The notes below the pieces were generated by a model. The model ran no database searches. It saw only the letters and a program-made list of their open reading frames with translations, and was not told the DNA's origin. From an uncultured Rubrobacteraceae bacterium (GTDB lineage: Bacteria > Actinomycetota > Rubrobacteria > Rubrobacterales > Rubrobacteraceae), in contig CADCVG010000045.1 in the NCBI GenBank assembly GCA_902806075.1, positions 1 through 37,357 of the forward strand: DNA of 37,357 nt. The letters run 5' to 3'. The position numbers and the translations under genes were made by a program. Every line of letters starts with the position of its first letter. Position 1 is the stretch's first letter. Shown here piece by piece: positions 1 to 7,349 of this stretch.

Positions 1-102
1 GTGGTCGTCGAGGTCTTCCTGTTCCGCCTCCACCACGAGGTCGTCCCCAGAGACTTCGCTGCGGACGGGGCTGGTGGAAAAAGCCCGAAACCGCCTCTCC
101 AC
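1..102 (-). CDS. Partial hypothetical protein, N-terminus only
   Basis: Minus-strand frame that runs off the left edge. I infer a GTG start at 102 because a GGGAGAGG ribosome-binding site lies 6 nt upstream (109-116 on the plus strand). The 34 visible residues begin VERRFRAFSTSPVRSEV and end in an acidic stretch. Third codon positions are GC-rich in the distal half, as in the real genes of this window, whereas the overlapping plus-strand frames look like non-coding translation. I do not recognise a family. Upstream of 102 the same frame stays open for some distance, so the start could be further out. Confidence 0.35.
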   Translation of the reverse strand, partial: MERRFRAFSTSPVRSEVSGDDLVVEAEQEDLDDH

Positions 103-552
103 GACCCGCCTCTCCCAGATTGTCCTCCGCAACACAGCCGCTCTATGCCCGGAAACCGAGGCAAATGGCTTGCCCGGCGGCCTCTTCAAGCGGCCGGGTA
201 TAGAGTCCGAGAACGCTCCGGTGCTCCCGACCCGTTGGACGGACCGAAAAACGAGGGCGCGGCTCCACACGACGGAAGCTCTGCCAACGAGCCGCTCCGA
301 GGCGCTGTTAGGAGCTGGCGAGAAGGCGCGTACCGCAGCGGGGATCCAGGCCGGAGGCGCTGAAGAAGGGCCGGTATGGGCCTCTCGGAGGCCGTGGATG
401 CGTCTCTTCCAGCTACTTTTGTACGAATCGGGACGGATCTTGCATGGTGGTTTTCGGCCATTGGGCCAATATGCATTCCACTGTTGTATGTCAATAATGT
501 TGTGTGCTAAGGTGCAATGCGCGATGAGGGAAAAGGAGTCAAGGAGGTTCTG
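103..552. other. Gene-free interval between a divergent partial gene and cbtB
   Basis: No frame here has convincing coding character. Visible structure: a hairpin at 379-393 (GGCCTC, loop TCG, GAGGCC) and an odd-symmetry palindrome ATTGG-G-CCAAT at 460-470 that could be an operator. The last 80 bases are noticeably more AT-rich, consistent with a promoter for cbtB. I looked for the conserved B12-box and core of a cobalamin riboswitch, which often precedes cbtBA, and could not find it. Confidence 0.4.
460..470. promoter_or_regulatory. Palindromic operator-like site upstream of cbtB
   Basis: Perfect odd-centred inverted repeat ATTGG-G-CCAAT in the AT-richer stretch just before the cbtB start. 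Position and symmetry suit a repressor site, but the regulator is unknown and an 11-bp palindrome can occur by chance. Confidence 0.25.
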
Positions 553-768
553 ATGAAGGGAAGTACTCTAGATCGGCACATCTCTTTGGGAGAAGTGCCT
601 CTGTGGAGCTGGATGGCGACGGCGCTCTTGCTGGCGATGCTGTTCGTCCTTCTCTTGGCCAGCGGGGAGCTGCTCGTTCCCTTCCTCGGACAGGCGGCGG
701 GAGTGGCCAACTACCTGCACGAGTTCGCCCACGACGGGCGTCACCTGCTCGCCGTCCCCTGCCACTAG
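553..768 (+). CDS. cbtB: Cobalt transporter subunit CbtB
   Basis: A 71-residue small membrane protein, the predicted accessory subunit of the CbtAB cobalt uptake system that supplies cobalt for B12 synthesis. One transmembrane helix occupies roughly residues 18-41. The C-terminus carries the family hallmark HEFAHDGRHLLAVPCH, a His/Cys cluster expected to bind the metal. The ATG at 553 follows AAGGAGG with a 5-nt gap; the upstream in-frame ATG at 517 has no such site and would add a non-conserved extension. cbtA begins 15 nt after the stop, so the two form an operon. Length and C-terminal motif match the family, and the call is firm. The transport role of CbtAB is predicted from genomics rather than biochemistry. 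Confidence 0.93.
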   Translation: MKGSTLDRHISLGEVPLWSWMATALLLAMLFVLLLASGELLVPFLGQAAGVANYLHEFAHDGRHLLAVPCH

Positions 769-783
769 GGTAGGGACCGGGCA

Positions 784-1491
784 ATGATCGTGCCTTACCT
801 GCGCCGTGGGTTGGCGGCCGGGCTGCTGGCGGGGCTCCTGGCGGGGTTATTCGCCTTCTTCTTCGGCGAGCCTTCATTGGAAGGGGCGATCCAACTCGAG
901 GAGGCCGCTGGCGGAGAGGGAGAGGAGGAGCTCTTTAGCCGCTCGACCCAGGAGGTCGGGCTCTTCTTTGCTACCAGTCTCTTCGGCGTAACCGTCGGGG
1001 GGATATTCGGTCTGATCTACGCGTTCTTCCGCAGCCGTCTGGCGTCCAAGAGCGAGTGGAACCGCAGCCTGTCTCTGGCCGGGGCCATCTTCGTCGGGGC
1101 TTTCCTGATCCCCTACCTGAAGTACCCGGCCAACCCCCCGACGGTCGGAGACCCGGAGACGATCGGGGCCCGTACCGCCGCCTACCTGGCGATGGTCGCG
1201 CTCTCGTTGGTCGTGGTACTGGCTGCGTGGTATGCAGCCAAAGTGCTCCGGGAGCAGGGGACCAGCGCCCCCGCACGCCAGTTGGCGGTTGGTCTGGGGG
1301 TCATTGTAGCTGTGGGGGCACTGTTCCTGGTCCTGCCCGCCGCCCCGGACCCCGGGGAGTTCCCCGCCGGGCTTTTGTGGGACTTCCGGCTCTCCTCTTT
1401 GGGCACCCAGCTGGTCTTGTGGACGGGCCTGGGAGTGGTCTTTGGGCTCCTCTGCGAGCGGGCAAACCGCCGCGAGTCCCTCGGAAGCTGA
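784..1491 (+). CDS. cbtA: Cobalt transporter subunit CbtA
   Basis: A 235-residue integral membrane protein and the main subunit of the CbtAB cobalt transporter. It opens with a hydrophobic segment (residues 7-27) followed by an acidic linker at 33-50. Further membrane segments lie at about 60-82, 96-112, 130-155, 168-185 and 208-225, matching the usual five to six helices and length of the family. It starts 15 nt after cbtB, and a hairpin lies a few bases after its stop (1505-1525), so the operon is probably bicistronic. Cobalamin late genes lie about 24 kb to the right, a plausible consumer of the cobalt. Confidence 0.9.
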   Translation: MIVPYLRRGLAAGLLAGLLAGLFAFFFGEPSLEGAIQLEEAAGGEGEEELFSRSTQEVGLFFATSLFGVTVGGIFGLIYAFFRSRLASKSEWNRSLSLAGAIFVGAFLIPYLKYPANPPTVGDPETIGARTAAYLAMVALSLVVVLAAWYAAKVLREQGTSAPARQLAVGLGVIVAVGALFLVLPAAPDPGEFPAGLLWDFRLSSLGTQLVLWTGLGVVFGLLCERANRRESLGS

Positions 1492-1504
1492 GAAAACCAT
1501 GGTG

Positions 1505-1525
1505 AGAGCAGGCTCGTACTGCTCT
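1505..1525 (+). terminator. Hairpin after cbtA
   Basis: Perfect 7-bp stem AGAGCAG/CTGCTCT with a 7-nt loop, 13 nt after the cbtA stop. There is no T-run, so it is at best a terminator of the U-poor actinobacterial kind. Confidence 0.45.
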
Positions 1526-1830
1526 ACTACCGCTTGATGCCTTATCCCGAGGCCGGGTCGCGGCGGTGGCCTTACGGTTTAGTGAGTGATCTACCAGAGT
1601 CTCCCGCCCGGACTCATCCGGGCGGAGCGGGGGAGTAAGACAGGTTCGGCGTACGGCCCGATTCCTGCCCAGCCGCGTTCGCCGCTTGGCGCGAGGTCTG
1701 GGGTTCTGTGATACTGGCCGTAGGGGAGCGCTGTGGAAGGGAGGTGTGGACAGGGGTAGGGGAAGGGGAAGAGCGAGGTGCGTCGGAGGCTCCCGTAGGG
1801 GCCGTAACTTTAGGGTAAGGAGGAGGAGTT
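1526..1830. other. Intergenic region upstream of formamidase
   Basis: No coding frame is supported. A perfect 9-bp stem CCGCCCGGA/TCCGGGCGG with loop CTCA lies at 1604-1625 and is probably a second terminator-like hairpin. The last 30 nt form a purine-rich leader ending in GGAGGAGGAG ahead of the formamidase ATG. Confidence 0.4.
1604..1625. terminator. Strong GC hairpin between cbtA and formamidase
   Basis: Nine perfect base pairs around a 4-nt loop, no U-tract on either side. It may insulate the formamidase gene from cbtBA transcription. Confidence 0.4.
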
Positions 1831-3069
1831 ATGCCTGAACCTCTTTTCAAGGTGGAGCTAGGCAAGTCGATGGCGGACCAGGAGGCGCCGGGGCACAACC
1901 GCTGGCACCCGGATATACCGGCGGCGGCCTCGACCGACCCCGGCACCGACTTCCGCATCGAGTGCCTGGACTGGACCAACGGCCAGGTAGGGAACAACGA
2001 CTCGGCCAACGACATCCGGGACATGGACCTGGACCAGAATCACGTGCTCTCCGGCCCGGTCTACGTAAACGGCGCGGAGCCGGGCGACGTGCTCGTGGTG
2101 GACATCCTGAATATGGGACCGTTTCCGGGCGCGGATACAGAGTGGGGATACACCGGCATCTTCTCCAGGCAGAACGGCGGCGGTTTCCTCACCGACCACT
2201 ACCCGGACGCGCACAAGGCGATCTGGGACCTGCGTGGCGTCCACGCGACCTCCCGGCACATACCGGACGTGAGGTTCGTCGGGATACAGCACCCCGGCCT
2301 CATCGGCTGCGCCCCGTCGGCCGACCTTCTGGCCGAGTGGAACCGCCGCGAGCAGGCCCTCATAGACACGAACCCAGACCGCGTGCCCCCGCTCGCCCTA
2401 CCGCCGCTCGCAAACAACGCGATTCTAGGGACCTTGAGCGGCTCGGAGTACGATCGGGTGGCCGGCGAGGGGGCCCGGACGGTACCCCCGCGCGAGCACG
2501 GTGGCAACGTGGACATAAAGAACCTCACGATCGGGTCCCGCGTCTACTTCCCGGTGTACGTCGAGGGTGCGAAGCTCAGTCTTGGGGACCTGCACTTCTC
2601 GCAGGGTGACGGTGAGATCTCCTTCTGCGGAGCCATCGAGATGGCCGGCTATATAGACCTGGGCGTGGACCTCGTAAAGGGCGGCATGGAGAAGTACGGT
2701 ATGAACCGTCCCCAGCACATGCCGATGTTCCAGTTGAGCCACATCGAGCCCCGCTACTCGAACTACCTGGTCTTTGAGGGCATCTCCGTCGAGGAGGACG
2801 GCGAGCAGCGCTTTATGAACGCGCACGTCGCCTTCAAGCAGGCCTGTCTGAACGCCATCACCTATCTCAAGACGTGTGGCTACACCGATGAGCAGGCGTA
2901 TATCCTACTCAGCGCGGCCCCGATAGAGGGCCGGATCAGCGGCATCGTCGACATCCCGAACGTGTGCTGCTCCCTCTATATTCCGACTGAGATCTTCGAG
3001 CGGCCGATCTTCCCGCAGGACGTCCCCACCCGGACCCCGCGTGAAGGCAACCTGGCGATGGAGAGCTAA
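1831..3069 (+). CDS. fmdA: Formamidase (FmdA/AmdA acetamidase family)
   Basis: A 412-residue cytoplasmic amidase hydrolysing formamide (or short amides) to ammonia and the acid. The full FmdA_AmdA fold is present: an N-terminal beta-rich part with GPVYVNGAEPGD (75-86), the segment GIQHPGLIGCAPS (151-163) with His154 and Cys160, and a C-terminal IPNVCCSLYIPTEIF segment. Length is typical for formamidases and the frame is intact. A very strong GGAGGAGGAG site precedes the ATG. Immediately downstream lie a perfect hairpin and then the debris of an AmiS/UreI-type amide channel, the usual transport partner. The enzyme has therefore probably lost its dedicated porter but still looks functional. Substrate choice between formamide and acetamide cannot be settled by eye. 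Confidence 0.9.
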   Translation: MPEPLFKVELGKSMADQEAPGHNRWHPDIPAAASTDPGTDFRIECLDWTNGQVGNNDSANDIRDMDLDQNHVLSGPVYVNGAEPGDVLVVDILNMGPFPGADTEWGYTGIFSRQNGGGFLTDHYPDAHKAIWDLRGVHATSRHIPDVRFVGIQHPGLIGCAPSADLLAEWNRREQALIDTNPDRVPPLALPPLANNAILGTLSGSEYDRVAGEGARTVPPREHGGNVDIKNLTIGSRVYFPVYVEGAKLSLGDLHFSQGDGEISFCGAIEMAGYIDLGVDLVKGGMEKYGMNRPQHMPMFQLSHIEPRYSNYLVFEGISVEEDGEQRFMNAHVAFKQACLNAITYLKTCGYTDEQAYILLSAAPIEGRISGIVDIPNVCCSLYIPTEIFERPIFPQDVPTRTPREGNLAMES

Positions 3070-3087
3070 AGAAGGGGCGGCTCGTAA

Positions 3088-3119
3088 GTGGGGGCGGGGT
3101 CCGCGGACTCCGCCCCCAC
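3088..3119 (+). terminator. Long perfect hairpin after formamidase
   Basis: Ten perfect pairs GTGGGGGCGG/CCGCCCCCAC, extended inward by a G-T pair and GTCC/GGAC, giving about 15 bp with a 2-nt loop, 18 nt after the stop. It has no U-run but is the strongest stem in this part and very likely ends the formamidase transcript. Confidence 0.6.
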
Positions 3120-3273
3120 AGATAGCGTAGCTCGAAATCGAGGAAGTCGTGATGGCGGGTGGTAAGCGAAGACGACGCATTGCGTGCTGCCGGTCATCGA
3201 GGTTTATTGAGGTGGGTCTCGCTAGATGCCACCCTGCCATGCAGGGTACATAAGCTTGTAAGGAGGAGGTGGC

Positions 3274-3664
3274 GTGGCCTCCTGTTGCTCTACGTGGGTA
3301 GGGTGCTGTTCGTGAACGCCGTGATGCTGTTGGCAAGGCCGAGCCGCCCAAGGCGGGTATCTTCAGATCGTCGCGACAATGGACGACCCGGCCGTGATCC
3401 TCAACGCTTCAGGGACTTCATCTTCGGGGTCGACCTCTACGTGGGCATCAAGAACCCGGGCAAGTTCGACACCAACGGCCTCGGATGGTACTGCCTGTGG
3501 GTCACGATCATCGTGATCTGGCTCATGTGGAGCTTCCTCTGGGTACGCTCGCCCTCGATAAGGAAATTTTCCGTTCACCGAATGGGTCACCAGGGTCGAA
3601 GCCCTACACCTGTATCATGCCCGCATACCTGTTGCTGGCCGGAATGCTCCCCTTAGGAGGGTAA
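3274..3664 (+). pseudogene. Decayed AmiS/UreI-family amide/urea channel
   Basis: Pieces of the AmiS/UreI family appear in order but in different frames. They are LLYVGRVLFVNAVMLL (about 3282-3330), KAEPPKAGIF (3333-3362), MDDPAVILNASG (3379-3414), a FIFGVDLYVGIKNPGKF segment, GLGWYCLWV and IWLMWSFLW. The tail WVTRVEAL and IPAYLLLAGM again lies in two frames. AAGGAGGAGG at 3260-3269 still precedes a GTG at 3274, but that frame stops after 13 codons. At least four frame changes are needed, and parts of at least two membrane helices are missing, since about 130 codons remain of the usual 170-210. Two shifts look like loss of one G from a GGG run. The crcB ribosome-binding site lies inside its last codons. 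Family assignment is confident; loss of function is near certain unless the sequence contains errors. Confidence 0.85.
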
Positions 3665-3668
3665 GTTT

Positions 3669-4046
3669 GTGAACGTTTTGCTCGTTGCTTTAGGCGGAGC
3701 GATCGGGTCCGTCGCTCGCTACCTGATGGGGGCCTTTATCGCGAACCGCTTCGGCCCGGATTTCCCCTGGGGTACCTTTGCCGTAAACGTCTCGGGCTCC
3801 TTTCTTATAGGCGTGATCCTCTCGTTCGTCGGCGGCGGTATGCTACCCGCCGGGGCCCGACCCTTTCTGGCGGTCGGTATCATGGGAGGCTACACGACGT
3901 TCTCGACCTACAATTACGAGACCTTGCAGCTTATCCAGGGCGGCGAGTTTGGAGCGGCGGTGTTCAACACGCTCGGACAGGTCGTCGCGGGGCTCGTCGG
4001 CGTGTACCTTGGGGTAGTCTTCGGTCGGGCTCTCGGAGGCACGTGA
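3669..4046 (+). CDS. crcB: Fluoride ion channel CrcB/Fluc
   Basis: A 125-residue dual-topology membrane protein exporting fluoride. Four helices are visible. Family motifs are GGAIGSVARY (9-18), GTFAVNVSGSF (35-45) and GGYTTFSTY (73-81, the fluoride-pore Phe/Thr segment). The GTG start follows TTAGGAGGG by 7 nt. The next gene (DUF190) starts on the last base of this stop codon, the common crcB-DUF190 arrangement. I saw no fluoride riboswitch upstream; that space is filled by the amide-channel pseudogene. Many actinobacteria carry two crcB copies acting as a heterodimer; only one is in this window. Confidence 0.95.
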   Translation: MNVLLVALGGAIGSVARYLMGAFIANRFGPDFPWGTFAVNVSGSFLIGVILSFVGGGMLPAGARPFLAVGIMGGYTTFSTYNYETLQLIQGGEFGAAVFNTLGQVVAGLVGVYLGVVFGRALGGT

Positions 4047-4384
4047 TGGAACCTATCACTGCGACCAAGCTGACCATATACATAGGCGACTCCGACAGGC
4101 ATGGGCGCAAACCTCTGCACCTGGCGATTGTCGAGCTCCTGCATGCCGAGGGGATCTCGGGGGCGACGGTGCTGCATGGCATCGAAGGATACGGTTCGCA
4201 CAAGCAGATACACACCGCCAGGATCCTGGACCTCTCCGGGGACCTGCCCGTGATCGTCGTGGCGGTGGATCTGCCGGAGAAGATAGAGGCCGTGCTTCCG
4301 AAGCTCGACCCGATGATCGAGCAGGGCCTCATGACGACCGAGGAGGCGCGGATCGTTCTCCGCCGCCCTTCGTCTCAGCCCTGA
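4046..4384 (+). CDS. DUF190 family protein (CrcB-associated, PII-like fold)
   Basis: A 112-residue soluble protein of the DUF190 family, known to adopt a PII-like ferredoxin fold and to sit beside crcB. The family signature is clear: LTIYIGDSDRHGRKPLHLAIVE in the first third, then GATVLHGIEGYG and a C-terminal GLMTTEEARIV helix. The start overlaps the crcB stop (TGATG), so the two are translationally coupled and probably act together in fluoride handling; the molecular role is unproven. A GTG three bases earlier is an equally possible start. Confidence 0.9.
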   Translation: MEPITATKLTIYIGDSDRHGRKPLHLAIVELLHAEGISGATVLHGIEGYGSHKQIHTARILDLSGDLPVIVVAVDLPEKIEAVLPKLDPMIEQGLMTTEEARIVLRRPSSQP

Positions 4385-4391
4385 TATACAG

Positions 4392-4427
4392 CCCTGCGAG
4401 GCGAGTTTTATCCGACCTCGCATAGGG
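4392..4427 (+). terminator. Hairpin after the crcB-DUF190 operon
   Basis: GCGAGG/CCTCGC stem extended by CCCT/AGGG across a 2-nt bulge, with a 14-nt loop, just after the DUF190 stop. Moderate stability and no U-run. Confidence 0.35.
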
Positions 4428-4469
4428 TAGAGACCTCCGAACGTCTAGATTATTCTCGGAGGAGGAAAA

Positions 4470-5078
4470 ATGGCACAACGCGTTGAATCAAGCGTGGTCG
4501 TAAATGTCCCGGTAAACCAGGTATACGGTTACTGGAGAAACCTGGAGAACTTGTCCAACTTTATGACCAATGTCGAGGACGTGAAGTCTACGGGACCGGG
4601 CATGACCCATTGGGTCGTCAAGGGTCCTCTGGGCGTGAAGATGGAGTTCGATGCCCAGACCACCCAGGAGGAGGAGAACCGCCAACTCGCCTGGAACTCC
4701 ATAGACGGTAGCGTTCAGACCTCGGGTGAGGTGCGCTTCCAGGAGTTAGGGCCGGAGAGGACGCGCATCGAGGTAACGATGAACTACGCTGACCCACCTG
4801 GTGGCAGGATCGGCGAGGTCGGCTCCAGGCTCGTCGCCAACCCCCAGCTCATGGTCGACCAGGATCTCCAGTACTTCAAGGAGATTATGGAGGGCAGGGC
4901 AACACCCGAGGAGATACAGCAGCGCGCCTCGGCGGCCACCGCCCAGAGCGGAGTCGCGGCCTCCCTCGCCTCCGGTACCGGCCTCCTGGTCGTGGGCGGG
5001 GTGATACTCCTGTTCCTGCTCCTGCGAGGCCGTGGGCGCAAGTCCAACAAGAAGAGCCGCATCGTCTTCGAGTTCTAG
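4470..5078 (+). CDS. SRPBCC-family protein with C-terminal membrane anchor
   Basis: A 202-residue protein. Residues 1-150 form an SRPBCC (START-like, polyketide-cyclase/dehydrase-like) domain: an N-terminal beta strand ESSVVVNVPVNQVYGYW, the FMTNVEDVK segment, the HWVVKGPLG strand and a long C-terminal helix around DQDLQYFKEIMEG. A Ser/Ala-rich linker leads to one transmembrane helix (about 169-188, GTGLLVVGGVILLFLLL) and a basic tail RGRGRKSNKKSR. A hydrophobic-ligand pocket tethered to the membrane is the simplest reading; ligand and partner are unknown. GGAGGAGG precedes the ATG, and a textbook terminator follows, so it is probably monocistronic. The anchored form is less common than the soluble one. 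Confidence 0.8.
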   Translation: MAQRVESSVVVNVPVNQVYGYWRNLENLSNFMTNVEDVKSTGPGMTHWVVKGPLGVKMEFDAQTTQEEENRQLAWNSIDGSVQTSGEVRFQELGPERTRIEVTMNYADPPGGRIGEVGSRLVANPQLMVDQDLQYFKEIMEGRATPEEIQQRASAATAQSGVAASLASGTGLLVVGGVILLFLLLRGRGRKSNKKSRIVFEF

Positions 5079-5103
5079 TCCCCAAACCTTACGAAATATC
5101 CGG

Positions 5104-5133
5104 GCCGGTGTCCTTCGGGGCACCGGCTTTTTC
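5104..5133 (+). terminator. Rho-independent terminator after the SRPBCC gene
   Basis: Ten-pair stem beginning GCCGGTG and ending CACCGGC, closed by a UUCG tetraloop and followed directly by five T's. The best intrinsic terminator in the window. Confidence 0.9.
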
Positions 5134-5149
5134 ATGGCCGGAGCCGGGG

Positions 5150-5155
5150 TACAAT
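5150..5155 (+). promoter_or_regulatory. -10 hexamer of a probable leaderless promoter
   Basis: TACAAT ends 7 nt before the GTG start at 5163, which has no ribosome-binding site. That is the usual -10 to +1 distance, so transcription would start at the first base of the start codon. Confidence 0.5.
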
Positions 5156-5162
5156 CCGCCGG

Positions 5163-5714
5163 GTGGAGACCTACGCGCACTCCTTCTTTACCTGGGCGCT
5201 TTCGAAGCACGGCGTAAAGGCTGGACGGGCGGCGGGTGTTGCGGGTGCTGTCGGGGCGGTGCTGCCGGATATCCCGGCCTTCGTGGGGACCGTGTACTTC
5301 GCGGTCAAGAGTGGCGGGTTCTGGGTCGAGGAAGACCTCGAGAGGATCTACTTCAGCGGCCCCTTCGGTGCGACGGGCTCGGCGCTCCACTCGGTAGTCC
5401 CCGTAGCTATCCTGCTCGGGCTCTACTGGGCTTTGAGGCTCGGGCGCTCGGACCGCCGGCGGGTCTTCTTGTGGTTCCTGCTTGGATGGTTCGGACACAC
5501 GATCGTGGACTTCCTCACGCACGTGGACGACCTGCGTCCCCTCTTCTGGCCTATCTCATCCTGGATGTGGGCGAGCCCCATCTCCTACTACAACCCGCGG
5601 TACTACGGGGTGCAGTTCATGCTCGTCTCGCACGCGAGCATGCTAGCGATCATGGCCGTCCTCCTCGTGCGCAGGCTGCGCCGATACAGAAAGACGGGGC
5701 CCCCGAAAGAATAA
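5163..5714 (+). CDS. DUF457-like membrane-bound metal-dependent hydrolase
   Basis: A 183-residue membrane protein resembling the DUF457/YdjM group (also called LexA-regulated membrane-bound metal-dependent hydrolases). Visible features are an N-terminal His (ETYAHSFFTW), a GAVLPDIP segment with an Asp in the first membrane region, HSVVPVAILLGLYW, and WFGHTIVDFLTHVDD, giving the spaced His/Asp pattern expected of a metal site. Four to five hydrophobic helices are present and the C-terminus is basic. The GTG start lacks a Shine-Dalgarno sequence but sits exactly 7 nt after TACAAT, so I infer a leaderless mRNA. The gene converges on the small-protein pair to its right. True substrate unknown. 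Confidence 0.7.
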   Translation: METYAHSFFTWALSKHGVKAGRAAGVAGAVGAVLPDIPAFVGTVYFAVKSGGFWVEEDLERIYFSGPFGATGSALHSVVPVAILLGLYWALRLGRSDRRRVFLWFLLGWFGHTIVDFLTHVDDLRPLFWPISSWMWASPISYYNPRYYGVQFMLVSHASMLAIMAVLLVRRLRRYRKTGPPKE

Positions 5715-5756
5715 GGGAACCCCGTCGCTACAGACTACGTAAGTTCTGAGTTCGGC

Positions 5757-6032
5757 TCAGCCGCCCAGAGAGATGGTGCCGAAGATGAGAACCTTCCGCT
5801 CGAGGTCGAAGTAGATGGTCTCGGACATCGAGAAGAGGTCCATCAAGGCGTCGGCATCCTCGGCCGGGGGCCGGATAGCGTACTCCTCGGCGCCGTTGTC
5901 CAGGATCAACTGGAAAGAGAACTTGCCGGGCGCCCCGCGCTCCTCCTCGTTCCAGTTCGCGTGGACATCGGTTACCTGGCGTACCTTGATCTGCTGCTCT
6001 ACGTTCCGCTCCGCCGCTGGCTTGTCCGCCAC
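5757..6032 (-). CDS. Small paralogous protein A, unknown function
   Basis: A 91-residue soluble protein, GTG start at 6032 with AGGAGGAG about 9 nt upstream. I recognise no family. It is clearly a sister of the next gene upstream (6102-6353): both share IKVRQVTDV near residue 15, then W-x-E-x2-RG-x-PG, FQLILD/IQLILD followed by NGAEEY/DGAEEY, and end in YFDL-x2-KVLI. The predicted fold is a compact beta-rich domain of about 80 residues. It is the last gene of a minus-strand run starting at the pyrophosphatase. Tandem duplication with diverged termini suggests a heteromer or specialised copies. Confidence 0.7.
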   Translation of the reverse strand: MADKPAAERNVEQQIKVRQVTDVHANWNEEERGAPGKFSFQLILDNGAEEYAIRPPAEDADALMDLFSMSETIYFDLERKVLIFGTISLGG

Positions 6033-6101
6033 TCTATGCTCCTCCTGTGTGTTCTGTTGCTGGTCCGGCTACGTACGAAAGTTCGGGCGCGTTGCCGGTC
6101 C

Positions 6102-6353
6102 CTAAAAGACGTTGCTGGGGATCAGGACCTTATTGCCGAGGTCGAAGTACACCTTGTCGGTGCTCCGGAACAGCTTTAGCATGACCTTGGTATCGCTGGC
6201 CGTAGGTTGGAGGACGTACTCCTCGGCGCCATCGTCCAGGATCAACTGTATGGTGAACGAGCCGGGTTCTCCGCGCTGGTCCTCTGTCCACGAGGCCTGG
6301 ACATCGGTTACCTGACGTACCTTGATCGTCTGCTCGGTGTTCTGCTCTGACAC
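6102..6353 (-). CDS. Small paralogous protein B, unknown function
   Basis: An 83-residue sister of the 5757-6032 gene, sharing roughly half of its residues along the whole length. I place the start at the GTG at 6353 because AAAGGAGGAAG lies just upstream and because this aligns the N-terminus (SEQNTEQTIKVRQ) with its paralogue. The ATG at 6380 would precede the ribosome-binding site. The core again carries DGAEEY and YFDLGNKVLI. No signal peptide, membrane segment or catalytic motif is visible. It lies 69 nt upstream of its paralogue and 88 nt downstream of the pterin dehydratase gene on the same strand. Confidence 0.7.
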   Translation of the reverse strand: MSEQNTEQTIKVRQVTDVQASWTEDQRGEPGSFTIQLILDDGAEEYVLQPTASDTKVMLKLFRSTDKVYFDLGNKVLIPSNVF

Positions 6354-6441
6354 GAACTTCCTCCTTTGCCTGGCCTTCATGCCGGTGCCGCTCTTTATGC
6401 CCGTCTACGCCCCTTTGAAACCGCCGGCGTATGCCTCTCCA

Positions 6442-6765
6442 CTAAAGTGCGTCCACCTTCGCCGCGAAGATGAAGTCGCTCTCCGTGAGACCATCGATCT
6501 TGTGCGTCCAGACCGTAACCTCCGCGTATCCCCAGCCGAAGCCGACGTCCGGGTGGTGCCCCTGCTCCTCGGCGAGCTCGCCCACCCGGTTCACGAAGTC
6601 CAGCGCCTCCCTGAAGTTCTTGAACCGGAGACGGCGGCGCAGGTGGTGCTCCTCGACGACCTCCCACTCTGGGGCCTGTCGCCGGAGGGCATTCAGATCC
6701 TCTCCTCCGAGCGGCGGCGTATCGCTCTTGCACGGCACGCACGTCTTATTTGCGAACTTGGTCAT
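6442..6765 (-). CDS. phhB: 4a-hydroxytetrahydrobiopterin dehydratase (PCD)
   Basis: A 107-residue pterin-4-alpha-carbinolamine dehydratase, which removes water from the carbinolamine formed by aromatic amino acid hydroxylases; some members act in other pterin chemistry. The active-site signature is present: EEQGHHPDVGFGWG with the His-His-Pro triplet, then VTVWTHKIDGLTESD with the second His and catalytic Asp. The N-terminus carries CVPC, a Cys pair seen in some bacterial members. I chose the ATG at 6765, which puts GGGAGG 6 nt upstream; a second ATG directly before it is possible. No aromatic hydroxylase lies in this window, so the substrate source is elsewhere or the role is non-canonical. 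Confidence 0.9.
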   Translation of the reverse strand: MTKFANKTCVPCKSDTPPLGGEDLNALRRQAPEWEVVEEHHLRRRLRFKNFREALDFVNRVGELAEEQGHHPDVGFGWGYAEVTVWTHKIDGLTESDFIFAAKVDAL

Positions 6766-6809
6766 CATGCGCCTCCCATTAGAGACCAAAGCGACTTACG
6801 AGGAGTCGT

Positions 6810-7349
6810 CTAACTCCCCGAAGAGACTTTCTCCTTGTACAGGTTTATCGCGCGCTGGATATACTCTATGGCGTCCTCGGGGCCGGAGATGTCTCCCATC
6901 TCTACCTCTTTACCCTCCAGGTTCTTGTACTCCTTGAAGAACTGCTTTATCTCGTTCAACCGGTGCTCGGGGAACTCGTTGACGTGGTTGTAAGTCTTGT
7001 ACTCCGGGTCGTCGACGTGCACGCAGATGATGTTCTCGTCGTTCTCGCCCTCGTCGACCATCGGCAGCAGGCCGATGGGGCGCACCTTCAGAAGGCTCAT
7101 TGCCTGAACGGGTTCCTGCATTAGCACTATCACGTCCAGCGGGTCGTCATCGTCGGCCAGCGTCTGGGGTATGAAACCGTAGTTCTCCGGATAGACGACG
7201 GACGAGTACAGGATCCGGTCAACCTTCAGCAGACCGGTATCTTTATCCAGCTCGTACTTGACTTTTGAGTTCTTGGGGACCTCGATCACGACGCTGAACT
7301 CGTTTGGAGCGTCGTCACCGATTGAAACGTCGTGCCAGGGATGGGTCAT
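6810..7349 (-). CDS. ppa: Inorganic pyrophosphatase (family I)
   Basis: A 179-residue soluble Mg-dependent pyrophosphatase that pulls biosynthetic reactions forward by hydrolysing PPi. Conserved positions are visible: the basic [16 protein letters not shown] segment, [15 protein letters not shown], the signature [11 protein letters not shown] (66-76) with its metal-binding aspartates, and the C-terminal [10 protein letters not shown] lysines. Length is normal. AGGAGAGGAACC precedes the ATG. It leads a minus-strand run with the pterin dehydratase and the two small paralogues (gaps of 44-88 nt), so co-transcription is likely although the functions are not obviously linked. A TATTGT on the minus strand near 7410 may be its -10. 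Confidence 0.95.
   Translation of the reverse strand: MTHPWHDVSIGDDAPNEFSVVIEVPKNSKVKYELDKDTGLLKVDRILYSSVVYPENYGFIPQTLADDDDPLDVIVLMQEPVQAMSLLKVRPIGLLPMVDEGENDENIICVHVDDPEYKTYNHVNEFPEHRLNEIKQFFKEYKNLEGKEVEMGDISGPEDAIEYIQRAINLYKEKVSSGS

Noticed and set aside
103-552. Cobalamin riboswitch upstream of cbtBA
   Set aside because: The family context predicts one, but neither the B12-box nor the conserved core and CCGC-type loops could be found on either strand.
3400-3668. Fluoride riboswitch ahead of crcB
   Set aside because: The upstream DNA is accounted for by the amide-channel pseudogene, and no pseudoknot-type GGNGATGG core was seen.
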